From Microbacterium nanhaiense (lineage in GTDB: Bacteria; Actinomycetota; Actinomycetes; Actinomycetales; Microbacteriaceae): 64,000 bases of DNA. The DNA is taken from contig NZ_BMMQ01000008.1 in the NCBI RefSeq assembly GCF_014646015.1, positions 84,119 to 148,118 on the forward strand, given 5' to 3'. Shown here in pieces: positions 1 to 8,721 of the stretch (within the stretch, counting starts at the first letter, position 1; each line of letters begins with the position of its first letter). A program made the position numbers and the translations under genes. Below the pieces are notes generated by a model, which made no database searches, was not told the DNA's origin, and was given only the letters and a program-made list of their open reading frames with translations.

Positions 1-696
1 CTCATCGTCGACGACGACGCGCACGCGCGCGATCTCCACGCCCGCTTCATCGCGGAGCTCCCCGGCTTCGTCGTCGCCGCGCGGGCCGGATCCGGGACCG
101 CAGCGATCGACCTCGGCCGGCGCGGCGACATCGACCTGATCCTGCTCGATCTGCGACTGCCGGACGTCAGCGGCATCGAGGTCATGCACCGCATCCGGAC
201 GCTCGCCGACCACTCCCCCGACATCATCGTCATCAGCTCCTCGCGCGACCAGATCACGGTGCGCCAGGCGCTCGCGGGGCGTGTTGCCGGATACCTCGTG
301 AAGCCCTTCAGCCAGGAGGTCTTCGCCGAGCGGCTCGCCTCCTACCGCGCCGGCCGCGCGGCGCCGGATCCGCTCGAACGCGATCTCGAGCTGGCGCAGG
401 GCGAAATCGACAGCCTTCTGCAGACCGGGCGGATCCCGATCGCGGCCGCGATCCCGGCCCAGATCGACCAGCTCCCGAAGGGCATCTCCCCGGTCACCCT
501 CGAGCGGGTGCGCGAGGCGCTGGATCCGGTCGCGCCGAGCTCCGCGGCGGACGTCGCCGCGCGCTGCGCGATCTCCCGCGCGAGCGCCCGGCGCTACCTC
601 GACCACCTCGTCGCCCGGGGCGAGATCTCCCTCTCGCACCGCTACGGCGGCCGCGGGCGGCCCGAGGTGCTCTACCGGCTCGCGCCATCGCCCTGA
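1..696 (+). CDS. Response regulator, CitB/DcuR type (5' end outside window)
   Basis: This is the last 231 residues of a two-component response regulator that begins before the window. The visible N-terminal part is a receiver domain: the acidic pocket LIVDDD, a phospho-acceptor Asp at visible residue 50 (ILLDLRLPD) and the conserved Lys at residue 101 (YLVKPF). The C-terminal 60 residues hold a helix-turn-helix (AADVAARCAISRASARRYL) followed by a wing-like GGRGRPEVLYRL. This architecture fits the CitB/DcuR family, which usually works with a DcuS/CitA-type kinase and controls di- or tricarboxylate transport. No kinase is visible, so the ligand is unknown. A strong hairpin follows the stop codon. 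Confidence 0.85.
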   Translation, partial: LIVDDDAHARDLHARFIAELPGFVVAARAGSGTAAIDLGRRGDIDLILLDLRLPDVSGIEVMHRIRTLADHSPDIIVISSSRDQITVRQALAGRVAGYLVKPFSQEVFAERLASYRAGRAAPDPLERDLELAQGEIDSLLQTGRIPIAAAIPAQIDQLPKGISPVTLERVREALDPVAPSSAADVAARCAISRASARRYLDHLVARGEISLSHRYGGRGRPEVLYRLAPSP

Positions 697-700
697 ACGC

Positions 701-736
701 GACGAACCCCCTGCAGGAGCTGCAGGGGGTTCGTCG
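701..736. terminator. Bidirectional terminator between the response regulator and rplA
   Basis: A perfect 16-bp stem: GACGAACCCCCTGCAG at 701-716 pairs with its complement at 721-736 around a 4-nt loop. It lies between two convergent genes and can serve both strands. Confidence 0.8.
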
Positions 737-748
737 TCAGAACGCGAA

Positions 749-1441
749 TTACGCCGCGAGGCCGTTCACGTCGAGCGGGATGCCCGGACCGAAGGTCGTC
801 GAGACGGCGCCCTTCTGGATGTAGCGACCCTTCGCCGACGACGGCTTGAGGCGGACGACCTCGTCGAGGGCGGCCTGGATGTTCTCGTTCAGCTTCTCAG
901 CGTCGAACGAGGCCTTGCCCACGATGAAGTGCAGGTTCGCGTGCTTGTCGACGCGGAACTCGATCTTGCCGCCCTTGATCTCCTCGACCGCCTTCGCGGG
1001 GTTGGGGGTCACGGTGCCGGTCTTCGGGTTCGGCATGAGGCCACGGGGACCAAGAACCTTACCGAGGCGACCGACCTGGCCCATGAGCTCCGGAACGGCA
1101 ACGGCCGCGTCGAAGTCGGTCCAGCCGTCGGCGACCTTCTGGATGAGCTCGGCGCCGCCGACCTCGTCCGCGCCCGCGGCGATGGCGGCCTCGGCGGCCT
1201 CACCGTTCGCGAACACGATGACCTTGGCGGTCTTACCGGTGCCGTGCGGGAGCATGACGGTGCCGCGCACCATCTGGTCGGCCTTGCGCGGGTCGACGGC
1301 GAGCTTCAGCGCGACCTCGACGGTCGAGTCGAACTTCTTCGAACCGGTCTCCTTGGCGAGCGCGACGGCCTCGGCGGGAGTGTAGAACTTGCCCTCAGCA
1401 ACCTTGGCGGCGGCTGCGGCGTAAACCTTGGACTTAGCCAT
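749..1441 (-). CDS. rplA: 50S ribosomal protein L1
   Basis: L1 builds the mobile L1 stalk of the large subunit next to the E site and in many bacteria represses its own operon by binding the rplK leader. The 230-residue length is normal. Family signatures are visible: [20 protein letters not shown] near residue 35, MLPHGTGK near 63 and [20 protein letters not shown] near 125. It follows rplK by 12 nt, with AGGGGA just before the ATG, so the two form one transcript. Confidence 0.98.
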   Translation of the reverse strand: MAKSKVYAAAAAKVAEGKFYTPAEAVALAKETGSKKFDSTVEVALKLAVDPRKADQMVRGTVMLPHGTGKTAKVIVFANGEAAEAAIAAGADEVGGAELIQKVADGWTDFDAAVAVPELMGQVGRLGKVLGPRGLMPNPKTGTVTPNPAKAVEEIKGGKIEFRVDKHANLHFIVGKASFDAEKLNENIQAALDEVVRLKPSSAKGRYIQKGAVSTTFGPGIPLDVNGLAA

Positions 1442-1453
1442 TTTCGTTTCCCC

Positions 1454-1885
1454 TTAGCCCTCGACCGTGATGCCCATGGAACGGGCGGTGCCGGCGATGA
1501 TCTTCGACGCAGCGTCGATGTCGTTCGCGTTCAGGTCGGGCGCCTTCTGCTTGGCGATCTCCTCGACCTGAGCCTTCGTGAGCTTGCCGACCTTGACGGT
1601 GTGGGGCGTGCCCGAACCGCTCTTGACGCCAGCAGCCTTCTTGATGAGCTCCGCCGCCGGCGGGGTCTTCAGGACGAAGGTGAAGCTGCGGTCCTCGTAG
1701 ACGGTAATCTCCACGGGGATGACGTTGCCGCGCTGCGACTCGGTCGCCGCGTTGTACGCCTTGCAGAACTCCATGATGTTGACGCCGTGCTGACCGAGCG
1801 CGGGGCCGATGGGCGGGGCGGGGTTGGCCGCACCAGCCTGGATCTGAAGCTTGATCAGACCCGAGACCTTCTTCTTAGGTGCCAT
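1454..1885 (-). CDS. rplK: 50S ribosomal protein L11
   Basis: L11 forms the base of the GTPase-associated centre on 23S rRNA and is the family target of thiopeptides and the sensor for RelA-type stringent control. The protein has 143 residues and carries the N-terminal motif [20 protein letters not shown] and the C-terminal [10 protein letters not shown] signature. The ATG at 1885 is chosen over a longer open frame because it gives the standard MAPKKKV start and has GAAAGGA 6 nt upstream. rplA follows directly. Confidence 0.98.
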
Positions 1886-1928
1886 TGGGTTTCCTTTCGT
1901 CGAACACGCGCCGAATGCGCATGCTCTC

Positions 1929-1949
1929 CCACGCCCTGGCGGGGCGTGG
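1929..1949 (-). promoter_or_regulatory. Hairpin in the rplK leader, candidate L1 autoregulatory site
   Basis: CCACGCC (1929-1935) pairs with GGCGTGG (1943-1949) in the rplK 5' leader. L1 is known to bind a structured leader of rplKA operons in other bacteria, and this is the only stable stem near the start. The link to L1 is inferred from position. Confidence 0.35.
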
Positions 1950-1987
1950 TGTCTGCGAGCGCGCCGAGACGACGCGCAAACCATGCA

Positions 1988-1993
1988 AGTCTA
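1988..1993 (-). promoter_or_regulatory. Candidate -10 box of the rplKA promoter
   Basis: On the minus strand TAGACT lies between the nusG terminator and rplK and would give a leader of roughly 100 nt containing the 1929-1949 hairpin. No good -35 box is seen. Confidence 0.4.
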
Positions 1994-2035
1994 CCGGATC
2001 CGATTCCGTGCCTTCCTCAGGATCCGCCGAAAACG

Positions 2036-2063
2036 ACGATGCCCCGCCGAGGCGGGGCATCGT
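2036..2063 (-). terminator. nusG terminator
   Basis: ACGATGCCCCGCC (2036-2048) pairs perfectly with 2051-2063 around a 2-nt gap, 11 nt after the nusG stop. It separates secE-nusG from rplK-rplA. Confidence 0.75.
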
Positions 2064-2073
2064 GCGAAGAACG

Positions 2074-3039
2074 TCAGTTCATCTTGGTGACCTGGTCGAA
2101 CGCGAGCTCGACCGGGGTCTCGCGCTCGAAGAGCGACACCAGAACGGTGAGCTTGCCGCTCGCGGCGTTGATCTCGCTGATCGAACCGGGAAGGCCAGCG
2201 AACGAGCCGTCCTTGATGGTGATCGTCTCGCCGATCTCGTAGTCGACCTCCGCGGCGATCGTGCGCTGCGCGTTGATCTCCTTCGCCTTCGCGTCGCCCG
2301 CGGCAGCCTTCTCGGCCTCGCGGATCTCGGCGAGCGGCTTCAGCATGTTGAAGGCCTCTTCGAAACGCAGCGGGGCGGGGTTGTGGGCGTTGCCCACGAA
2401 GCCCGTCACGCCCGGCGTGTGGCGAACGACCGACCAGGAGTCCTCGTTCAGCTCCATGCGCACGAGCACGTAGCCCGGCACGCGCACGCGGGTGACCATC
2501 TTGCGCTGGCCGTTCTTGATCTCGACGACATCTTCCATCGGCACCTCGACCTGGTAGATGTCTTCCTCGACCTCGAGCGTCGACTTGCGCTGCTCGATGT
2601 TGGCCTTCACCTTGCGCTCGAAACCGGCGTAGGTGTGGATGACGTACCACTTGCCCTCGAGGCTGCGCAGCTCGGCGCGGAACTCCGCGTACGGGTCCTC
2701 ATCCTCTTCCGGCTCGTCGGCCGCCTCATCCGCGGCATCCACGAGCTCGCCGTTCTCTTCGGCGTCCTCGGCGAGGACCTCGGCCGCAGCCTCGGCCTCG
2801 GTGGTCTCGTCGATCTCGAGTGCGTCGTTCACGATTGCGTCTGCCTCCGGGTCTTCGATGTCGAATTCTTCGTTGTCGGCAAGGCCGGCACCGTCGTCGA
2901 CATGCATTGCCCGATGCTCTGCGGCTTCGCTCGCACGTTCGTCCTCTTCGAGGACGCGGCCCGTCTGGGCCTCGTCGTCCTCGCTGGACTGCTCCGCCGC
3001 GGGAGCCCAATCAGCGTCGTCGAGATGCTTCTCAGACAC
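2074..3039 (-). CDS. nusG: Transcription termination/antitermination factor NusG with acidic N-terminal extension
   Basis: NusG binds elongating RNA polymerase through its NGN domain and Rho or ribosomes through its KOW domain. The 321-residue protein has about 125 acidic, low-complexity residues first, then the NGN domain ([19 protein letters not shown], then [11 protein letters not shown] and [12 protein letters not shown]) and a C-terminal KOW domain ([20 protein letters not shown]). The GTG at 3039 is chosen because GAGGG lies 7 nt before it and an upstream alternative would overlap secE. It lies 19 nt after secE, the usual secE-nusG operon. Confidence 0.95.
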   Translation of the reverse strand: MSEKHLDDADWAPAAEQSSEDDEAQTGRVLEEDERASEAAEHRAMHVDDGAGLADNEEFDIEDPEADAIVNDALEIDETTEAEAAAEVLAEDAEENGELVDAADEAADEPEEDEDPYAEFRAELRSLEGKWYVIHTYAGFERKVKANIEQRKSTLEVEEDIYQVEVPMEDVVEIKNGQRKMVTRVRVPGYVLVRMELNEDSWSVVRHTPGVTGFVGNAHNPAPLRFEEAFNMLKPLAEIREAEKAAAGDAKAKEINAQRTIAAEVDYEIGETITIKDGSFAGLPGSISEINAASGKLTVLVSLFERETPVELAFDQVTKMN

Positions 3040-3058
3040 GACTACACCCTCTTTCGGT

Positions 3059-3322
3059 TTACTTCGGAACGCCGAAAACGACGTCGACAATCCAGGAGAA
3101 GGCCGTGTCGAATCCGAACACCAAGGCGATCATCACGATGACGAAGCCGAGCACGATGCTCGTGAACTTCACGAGCTCCTTGCGCGTCGGCGTGACGACC
3201 TTACGGAGCTCCGCGATGACCTCGCGGAAGAAGATCACGATGCGACGGAAGAAGTTGACCTTCTTACCGGAACTCGCGCCTCCTGCGGCGGCGACTGCGC
3301 CGCCCGCTGCGTCCTGAGCCAT
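3059..3322 (-). CDS. secE: Preprotein translocase subunit SecE
   Basis: SecE is the small clamp subunit of the SecYEG channel. The 87 residues show the family plan: a short Ala/Gly-rich N-terminus, the amphipathic helix [20 protein letters not shown], and one membrane helix ([19 protein letters not shown]). It is followed by nusG and preceded by tRNA-Trp, the standard actinobacterial order. Confidence 0.97.
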   Translation of the reverse strand: MAQDAAGGAVAAAGGASSGKKVNFFRRIVIFFREVIAELRKVVTPTRKELVKFTSIVLGFVIVMIALVFGFDTAFSWIVDVVFGVPK

Positions 3323-3360
3323 TCGTCACCTTTCGTGGATCAGCCATGTGCTGAGACGAG

Positions 3361-3433
<73 letters not shown>

Positions 3434-3589
3434 AGAGTCATCAGACCCTAGTGTTCTCGCCGCACCCCGAAGGATGCAGTGAAGAACCGCTCTAGCGATC
3501 ATACGGCATGCGTCCTGTGGGCGCGAACCGGCGCGGGTTCTCGCGCGTGGCGGATCCGCTTCTCACGCGCGCGGATCCGCGCGGGGAAG

Positions 3590-3595
3590 TACGCT
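3590..3595 (+). promoter_or_regulatory. -10 box of a leaderless aspartate aminotransferase transcript
   Basis: TACGCT ends exactly 6 nt before the GTG at 3602, so transcription would begin at or next to the start codon. Confidence 0.55.
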
Positions 3596-3601
3596 GAGCG
3601 T

Positions 3602-4801
3602 GTGACTGAACGCGCATCCCTCTCGAAGAAGATCACCGCCATCGCCGAATCGGCGACCCTCAAGGTCGATGCGAAGGCCAAGGCCCTGAAGGCCGAGGGG
3701 CGCCCCGTCATCTCGTATGCCGCGGGCGAGCCCGACTTCGCGACGCCGTCGAACGTCGTCGAGGCCGCGCAGGCCGCGCTCGCGGATCCGGCGAACTACC
3801 GCTACTCCCCCGCCGCGGGCCTTCCGGCGCTGAAGCAGGCCATCGTCGACAAGACGAAGCGCGACTCCGGCCTCGCGGTGGAGCCGAGCCAGGTCGTCGT
3901 CACCAACGGCGGCAAGCAGGCCGTGTACCAGGCGTTCCAGGTGCTACTGAACCCGGGCGACGAGGTTCTCCTGCCCGCTCCGTACTGGACGACCTACCCC
4001 GAGGCGATCCAGCTCGCCGACGGCACCCCCGTCGAGGTGTTCGCGGGTGCCGAGCAGGAGTACAAGGTCACCGTCGAGCAGCTCGAGGCCGCCCGCACGG
4101 AGCACACGAAGGCCCTCGTGTTCGTCTCGCCGTCGAACCCCACCGGATCCGTGTACACCCGCGAGGAGACCGCCGCAATCGCGCGCTGGGCCCTCGAGCA
4201 CGGGATCTGGATCGTCTCGGACGAGATCTACCAGAACCTCACCTACGACGGCGTCCGCGCCGTGTCGATCGTCGAGGCCGTGCCCGAGGTAGCCGAGCAG
4301 ACGATCCTGCTGAACGGCGTCGCGAAGACCTACGCCATGACGGGGTGGCGCGTGGGCTGGATGGTCGGCCCCGCCGACGCCATGAAGGCCGCCGCGAACC
4401 TGCAGTCGCACCTGACGAGCAACGTCAACAACGTCGCGCAGCGGGGCGCGATCGAGGCCCTCGCCGGCCAGCAGGACACCGCCGAGGAGTTCCGGCAGGC
4501 GTTCGACCGCCGCCGCAAGCTCATGGTCGACGAGCTGTCGAAGATCGAGGGCGTGACGGTGCCGACGCCGCAGGGTGCGTTCTACGTGTACCCCGACGTA
4601 CAGGGTCTGCTCGGCCGCGAGTGGGGCGGACGCCGCATCGAGACGAGCCTCGAGCTGGCCGACTACATCCTCGACGCCGCCGAGGTGGCGGTCGTTCCCG
4701 GCGAGGCCTTCGGCCCCAGCGGATACCTGCGCCTGAGCTACGCGCTCGGCGAGGACCAGCTCCTCGAGGGCGTCCGGCGCCTCCAGCGCCTGTTCGCGTA
4801 A
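3602..4801 (+). CDS. Pyridoxal phosphate-dependent aminotransferase, aspartate aminotransferase family
   Basis: A class I fold-type I aminotransferase of 399 residues, probably interconverting aspartate and oxaloacetate with 2-oxoglutarate/glutamate. Diagnostic parts are [10 protein letters not shown] near residue 40, [12 protein letters not shown] near 175, [10 protein letters not shown] near 208 and the PLP-binding Lys in [16 protein letters not shown] near residue 240, followed by the C-terminal substrate Arg region ([10 protein letters not shown]). The GTG at 3602 is preferred because the family-typical sequence begins there and a -10-like TACGCT lies 6 nt upstream. It is monocistronic, between tRNA-Trp and a convergent murB. 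Prephenate or other keto acids are possible substrates, so no symbol is given. Confidence 0.9.
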   Translation: MTERASLSKKITAIAESATLKVDAKAKALKAEGRPVISYAAGEPDFATPSNVVEAAQAALADPANYRYSPAAGLPALKQAIVDKTKRDSGLAVEPSQVVVTNGGKQAVYQAFQVLLNPGDEVLLPAPYWTTYPEAIQLADGTPVEVFAGAEQEYKVTVEQLEAARTEHTKALVFVSPSNPTGSVYTREETAAIARWALEHGIWIVSDEIYQNLTYDGVRAVSIVEAVPEVAEQTILLNGVAKTYAMTGWRVGWMVGPADAMKAAANLQSHLTSNVNNVAQRGAIEALAGQQDTAEEFRQAFDRRRKLMVDELSKIEGVTVPTPQGAFYVYPDVQGLLGREWGGRRIETSLELADYILDAAEVAVVPGEAFGPSGYLRLSYALGEDQLLEGVRRLQRLFA

Positions 4802-4899
4802 TTCATCCCTTTCGCCACACCTCATCAAGTCTCCGACGAATCATCACGCAGCAGCGGATGATTCGTCGGAGACGTGATGCTTTGGCGGGGAATGGATGA
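4802..4899. repeat. 98-bp imperfect inverted repeat filling a convergent intergenic space
   Basis: The gap between the aminotransferase and murB stop codons is almost entirely one hairpin. The core is a perfect 17-bp stem (GTCTCCGACGAATCATC at 4829-4845 with 4857-4873, loop of 11 nt), extended outward by CATCA/TGATG, CGCCA/TGGCG and TCATCC/GGATGA pairs interrupted by small bulges. It can act as a bidirectional terminator, but it is far larger than needed and has no U-tract, so a palindromic mobile-type element is an alternative. Confidence 0.7.
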
Positions 4900-4900
4900 G

Positions 4901-6013
4901 TTAGAGCTCGACGCCGACGAAGACCGGCTCCGGGTTGAGGGTGATCCCGTACTCGCCGGAGACGCGCATGCGCACGTAGCGGGCGAGCTCCGCGATCTCG
5001 TCCGAGCTCGCGCCGCCGCGGTTCGTGATCGCGAGGGTGTGCTTCGTCGAGAGCGCGGCGCGGGATCCGGGAAGGGAGAAACCCTTCGGCAGCCCCGAGT
5101 TCTCGATCAGCCACGCGGCGCTCACCTTCACGCGCGAGGCGGGGGCTTCGACGCGCGGCACCTGGCCGTCCCACGTGGCGAGGTCGAACACCTGCACCGT
5201 CTCGGCGACCTCCTCGACGGGCCAGCGCGGGCACGACTCGGGTAGGAGCCGCGCGTCGGCCTCGGCGATGATCGGGTTGTTGAAGAAGCTGCCGGCGCTG
5301 CGCGTATCGGCGTCCGTCGGATCCAGGACCATGCCCTTCGACGCCCGGATCGCGAGCACCCGTTCGCGGATCTGCGCAAGCGTGACGGCGTCATCGCTCG
5401 CGAGCGACAGCGCCGCGCGGATCCGCTCGTCGGCAACGGGGGCCGGATCCGTGCCGACGACGCGCAGGTCGAGCGTGATCCCCGCGATCACCGCCACGCG
5501 GGCGGGCTCCTCGCCGTAGTGGCGCTTCAGCTCGGAGGTGCGCGGGCCGAGGCCCAGCTCGCTCGCGGGCACCGTCACGATCTCGGAGGATCCCTCATCG
5601 ATCAGGTCGACCGAGACGAGCGTCTGCACGATCTCCTGCCCGTAGGCGCCGACGTTCTGGATCGGCGCCGCACCGGCCGTGCCGGGAATGCCGCTCATCG
5701 CCTCGACGCCCTGCAGGCCCTGGGCGACCGTCCACGCGACGAACTCGTCCCAGTTCTGACCGGCCTCGATCGACACGCGCTGGAAGCCCTCGGGCGCGCC
5801 GTCGATGCGCGCGAAACCGCTCGTCAGGATCCGGATCACGGTGCCCGCGAACGGTTCGTCGGAGGCGAGCAGATTGGATCCGCCGCCGAGCACGAACCAG
5901 TCGCCGTCCCACGCGTCGTTCAGCGCCGAGACGAGCTGCTCGCGCGTGTACGCGTCGACGATGAGCTCGGGCTCGCCGCCGACGCCGATCGTGGTGAGAT
6001 CGGCCAGCCTCAC
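4901..6013 (-). CDS. murB: UDP-N-acetylenolpyruvoylglucosamine reductase MurB
   Basis: MurB reduces UDP-GlcNAc-enolpyruvate to UDP-MurNAc with NADPH and FAD in peptidoglycan precursor synthesis. The 370-residue protein shows the FAD-binding segments (LGGGSNLLASDEPF near residue 45, SGIPGTAGAAPIQNVGAYGQ near 105), the catalytic Ser region SAGSFFNNP near 240 and the C-terminal Glu in EYGITLNPEP. The GTG start overlaps the stop of the upstream MaoC-like gene (GTGA). This dehydratase-dehydratase-murB order is common in actinobacteria. Confidence 0.96.
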   Translation of the reverse strand: MRLADLTTIGVGGEPELIVDAYTREQLVSALNDAWDGDWFVLGGGSNLLASDEPFAGTVIRILTSGFARIDGAPEGFQRVSIEAGQNWDEFVAWTVAQGLQGVEAMSGIPGTAGAAPIQNVGAYGQEIVQTLVSVDLIDEGSSEIVTVPASELGLGPRTSELKRHYGEEPARVAVIAGITLDLRVVGTDPAPVADERIRAALSLASDDAVTLAQIRERVLAIRASKGMVLDPTDADTRSAGSFFNNPIIAEADARLLPESCPRWPVEEVAETVQVFDLATWDGQVPRVEAPASRVKVSAAWLIENSGLPKGFSLPGSRAALSTKHTLAITNRGGASSDEIAELARYVRMRVSGEYGITLNPEPVFVGVEL

Positions 6014-6417
6014 GCGGCCACCACGAAGGCCTGTGCCTTGCCGAAGACCTTGTCGCCGCCGGCCGTGACGGTCAGGTCCACGCGGGCGGATCCGTCGTCC
6101 TTCACGAGGCCCACGGTCGCGACGTAGGTGACGTCCGCGCCCTCGTCGGGGGCGACGACGACGGGCTTCGTGAACCGCACGGCGTACGACTGCAGGCGCG
6201 CGGCGTCGCCGAGCGCGTCGACGAGGATCGAGGATCCGATACCCATCGTCAGCATGCCGTGCGCGAGCACGCCGTCGAGGCCCACGCGCTCGGCGACGTC
6301 GTCGCGGTAGTGGATCGGGTTGAAATCGCCCGATGCCCCCGCGTAGCGCACGAGGTGCTCGCGGGTGAGATGCACGGTCTTCTCGGCGAGAATCTGGCCC
6401 TTGTCGAACGTCATCAC
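6010..6417 (-). CDS. MaoC family hotdog dehydratase (HadB-like)
   Basis: A 135-residue single hotdog domain of the MaoC/(R)-hydratase 2 type. The hydratase motif is seen as RYAGASGDFNPIHYRDDVAE near residue 25, with the catalytic Asp and His in the FNPIHY region, followed by GVLAHGMLTMG. Such proteins dehydrate (3R)-hydroxyacyl thioesters, and HadB-type subunits need a partner from the neighbouring gene. It overlaps that gene by 4 nt upstream and murB by 4 nt downstream, so translation is coupled. Confidence 0.85.
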   Translation of the reverse strand: MMTFDKGQILAEKTVHLTREHLVRYAGASGDFNPIHYRDDVAERVGLDGVLAHGMLTMGIGSSILVDALGDAARLQSYAVRFTKPVVVAPDEGADVTYVATVGLVKDDGSARVDLTVTAGGDKVFGKAQAFVVAA

Positions 6418-6863
6418 GCGTCCTCCGATCCGATGAGAAGCGTCGAGGTGGCGGTCACGACGTGCTCGCCCGCGGCGTCGGTGATGACGGTCTCGCTCGT
6501 GAGCATCGCGCCCGTTCCCATGGCGCGCACGCGCGTGACGCTGAGCCGGCCCGTGAGCTCATCGCCGGCGACGATGGGGCGGGTGTAGGTGAACTGCTGG
6601 TCGGTGTGCAGCGCGCGCTCGAGCACGATTCCGGTCGTGGCATCGTTTAGGAGCATCTGCAGCGTCTGATCCGCGATCACCATCGCGAAGGTCGGCGGTG
6701 CGACGACGTCGGCGTAGCCCTGCGCGCGGGCGGCCTCCACGTCGGTGTGCTGGGGCGCGGTCGCGAAGACGGCGCGGGCGAACTCGCGCACTTTCTCTCG
6801 TCCGACCAGGTACACGGGCGTCGGCGGGAATGTCCGCTCGACGAGATCGGGGTTCACAGTCAC
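6414..6863 (-). CDS. FAS1-like dehydratase domain protein (HadA-like)
   Basis: A 149-residue hotdog-fold protein of the HadA/HadC family (N-terminal half of MaoC). The conserved pieces are YLVGREKVREFARAVF near residue 20, VVAPPTFAMVI near 55 and a dimer helix followed by the YTRPIVAGDELTGRLSV strand. It lacks the catalytic Asp-His of the partner, as expected for the structural or substrate-binding subunit of a HadAB heterodimer. In mycobacteria such dimers work in the mycolic acid FAS-II cycle; here the acyl substrate is unknown. The GTG at 6863 has no ribosome binding site and a TAGACT box 6 nt upstream. Confidence 0.8.
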   Translation of the reverse strand: MTVNPDLVERTFPPTPVYLVGREKVREFARAVFATAPQHTDVEAARAQGYADVVAPPTFAMVIADQTLQMLLNDATTGIVLERALHTDQQFTYTRPIVAGDELTGRLSVTRVRAMGTGAMLTSETVITDAAGEHVVTATSTLLIGSEDA

Positions 6864-6869
6864 CCCCCG

Positions 6870-6875
6870 AGTCTA
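6870..6875 (-). promoter_or_regulatory. -10 box of the leaderless hadA-hadB-murB transcript
   Basis: TAGACT on the minus strand ends 6 nt before the GTG at 6863. Its first three bases are the TAG stop codon of the upstream TSUP gene. Confidence 0.6.
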
Positions 6876-7661
6876 CTTCCGGCCGGCTCGCACGGCCTTG
6901 ATGGCCATCTGCACGCCGATGACGAAGAGGAATGCGGCGAAGAAGACGTTCGCCGTGAACGGATCCAGCAGCGCCGCGACGATCACGCCGAGCGGGGTCG
7001 TGATGAGGGTCGCGAGCCCGACGGCGCCGGCCGCGACGAGGTCGATGTTCTTGTTGCGGGCGTTGCGGATCGCGCCGGAGATGGTCGTCGGGATCATCAT
7101 CAGCAGCGAGGTGCCCTTCGCGACGAGGTCGCTGGATCCGAAGAGGAACATCATCGCGGGAACGACGATCACTCCCCCGCCGACGCCGATCAGGCCCGAG
7201 AGGATGCCGGTGGCGACGCCGAGGGCGACGAGCGCGATGCCCGTGCCGACGTGCAGGTCGACCGTCGCGCCGCGCTCGGGGACGACGAGGAACATCATCA
7301 CGACCATGCAGGCGATGAAGACGACGAAGATCCAGCGCACGATGTTCTCGCGGATCACGTGCAGCAGGTGCGCCCCGATCTGCGCGCCCACGATGCCGCC
7401 GGCGGCGAGCAGGAGTCCGGCAATCCAGTCGACCTGATCGTGCAGCGCATAGCTGATGACGCCGACCGCCGCGGTCACGATGATCGAGGCGCCCGAGGTG
7501 CCGGAGGCGAGCTTCTGCGAGAACAGGGCGATCCCGACGAGCAGCGGCACGATGACGGTGCCCCCGCCGACGCCGAACAGGCCCGACATGAAGCCGGACA
7601 CGAGCCCGATCCCAACGAAGGTGAGCAGTGCCTTGGGGCCTCGGGATCGGATCGCGTTCAT
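6873..7661 (-). CDS. TSUP family membrane transporter (TauE/SafE type)
   Basis: A 262-residue polytopic protein of the sulfite exporter TauE/SafE family. About eight hydrophobic segments form two half-repeats, each with the family motif: GLVSGFMSGLFGVGGGTVIVPLL near residue 16 is mirrored by GILSGLIGVGGGVIVVPAMM near residue 150 (shown in pieces of the family signature GxGGG). Members export or import sulfite, sulfonates or small organic anions; the substrate cannot be told. The ATG at 7661 gives the usual short N-terminus and has TAGAGT 7 nt upstream without a ribosome binding site. Confidence 0.85.
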   Translation of the reverse strand: MNAIRSRGPKALLTFVGIGLVSGFMSGLFGVGGGTVIVPLLVGIALFSQKLASGTSGASIIVTAAVGVISYALHDQVDWIAGLLLAAGGIVGAQIGAHLLHVIRENIVRWIFVVFIACMVVMMFLVVPERGATVDLHVGTGIALVALGVATGILSGLIGVGGGVIVVPAMMFLFGSSDLVAKGTSLLMMIPTTISGAIRNARNKNIDLVAAGAVGLATLITTPLGVIVAALLDPFTANVFFAAFLFVIGVQMAIKAVRAGRK

Positions 7662-7668
7662 CGGATCC

Positions 7669-7674
7669 ACTCTA
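7669..7674 (-). promoter_or_regulatory. -10 box of the leaderless TSUP gene
   Basis: TAGAGT ends 7 nt before the ATG at 7661 on the minus strand, and no purine-rich Shine-Dalgarno site is present. Confidence 0.6.
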
Positions 7675-7718
7675 TGCCCGGCCCCGCACCCCCGGTAAAT
7701 CCCCCTCCTCCCCTGCCG

Positions 7719-7817
7719 CCCCCCTGTACACAACGACGCAAGTTTTGGCTTCTGCCGGGACCGAAACCGGTTCATACGGCAACTCAGCCAAAAATCTGCG
7801 TCGTTATGTACGGGGGT
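7719..7817. repeat. 99-bp imperfect inverted repeat between the DUF4097 gene and the TSUP gene
   Basis: The left arm (7719-7756) reads CCCCCTGTACACAACGACGC, a 2-nt change, TTTTGGCT, then TGCCG. The right arm (7777-7817) is its near-complement (CGGCA, AGCCAAAA, GCGTCGTTATGTACGGGGG). The loop is about 20 nt. It could end the DUF4097 transcript, but the long arms with few mismatches and the AT-rich parts unlike the surroundings also fit a miniature palindromic element. Confidence 0.7.
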
Positions 7818-7854
7818 GGGGCTCCGGGCCAAGCGGACCCGGTGCCGGCCCGGG

Positions 7855-8721
7855 TCAGCCGGCGGCGAGGGTGACGTCGCCCGCGGAGACGTCGATGTCG
7901 ATCATGCGGGGGGCGCGGCTCGACTCGTCGAGGTTCGAGGTGACGTCGCCGAAGGCGCTCTCGGTCCGCACGTCGTAGGGCACGTCCGGCAGCTGCAGTT
8001 CGACGGATCCGGCTGACAGCTCGATCGTGATCGCGTCGGGCGCCTCCCCGCCGCGCAGGTCGCCCCAGAGGCGCCCGGCGGACACCTCGAAGGAGGCGGT
8101 GCGGAGGTCCGCGAGCTCGATCACGCTGTCACCGGCCGACATGTCGGCGTCGAGCGAGGTCGCGGATCCCTCGATCTCGAAGCTGCCCGCGCTGAGGCTG
8201 TACGAGACCTCGCCGAAGGCGCCCGCGGCGTCGAAGGATCCGGCCGAGACGTCCACGTCGAGGGCGACGCCCTCGAGCGACTCCGGCAGGGTGAGCACGG
8301 CGTTCTGCTCGGCGTTCCACGAGAAGCCGAACCACCGGCGCGGGGAGTCGACGACGAGGGAGTCGCCGTCGCGCCGCATCGTCCAGGCACCCGTGTTCGA
8401 GTCACCCTCGAGCACGGCCTCGTCCACATCGTCGAAGACGACGCGGAACTCACCCGAGTCCGATTCGATCTCGATCTCGCGCACGCCGTCGGCGCTCGCG
8501 CTCAGCAGCTGGTGACCGCCCTTGCCGCCGGATACCGCCGAGGACACGGCGCCGGCCGCGGCGAGCGCCGCCGCGCCGACGACCACAACACCGCCGACCA
8601 CGCCGAGCGTGATCGCCAGGGCACGGGATCCGGTGCGCGCCTCGGGCGTCTGCGTCGGGGGCGTCGGGGGTGTCGGATCCGCGGGCGGGACGGGAGGAGG
8701 GGTGGGGATCTGGTTCGTCAT
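7855..8721 (-). CDS. DUF4097 family membrane protein
   Basis: A 288-residue protein with a Pro/Thr-rich cytoplasmic N-terminus (residues 1-30), one membrane helix (about 32-60, ALAITLGVVGGVVVVGAAAL) and a beta-rich outer domain of the DUF4097 type with repeated short strands (LDVDVSAGSFDAAG, YSLSAGSFEIEG, FEVSAGRLWG, IELSAGSVEL), each carrying an SAG turn. The fold resembles a right-handed beta-solenoid. Function is unknown. Its ATG overlaps the stop of the upstream response regulator, so it is the third gene of a kinase-regulator operon and may sense or anchor something at the envelope. Confidence 0.8.
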   Translation of the reverse strand: MTNQIPTPPPVPPADPTPPTPPTQTPEARTGSRALAITLGVVGGVVVVGAAALAAAGAVSSAVSGGKGGHQLLSASADGVREIEIESDSGEFRVVFDDVDEAVLEGDSNTGAWTMRRDGDSLVVDSPRRWFGFSWNAEQNAVLTLPESLEGVALDVDVSAGSFDAAGAFGEVSYSLSAGSFEIEGSATSLDADMSAGDSVIELADLRTASFEVSAGRLWGDLRGGEAPDAITIELSAGSVELQLPDVPYDVRTESAFGDVTSNLDESSRAPRMIDIDVSAGDVTLAAG

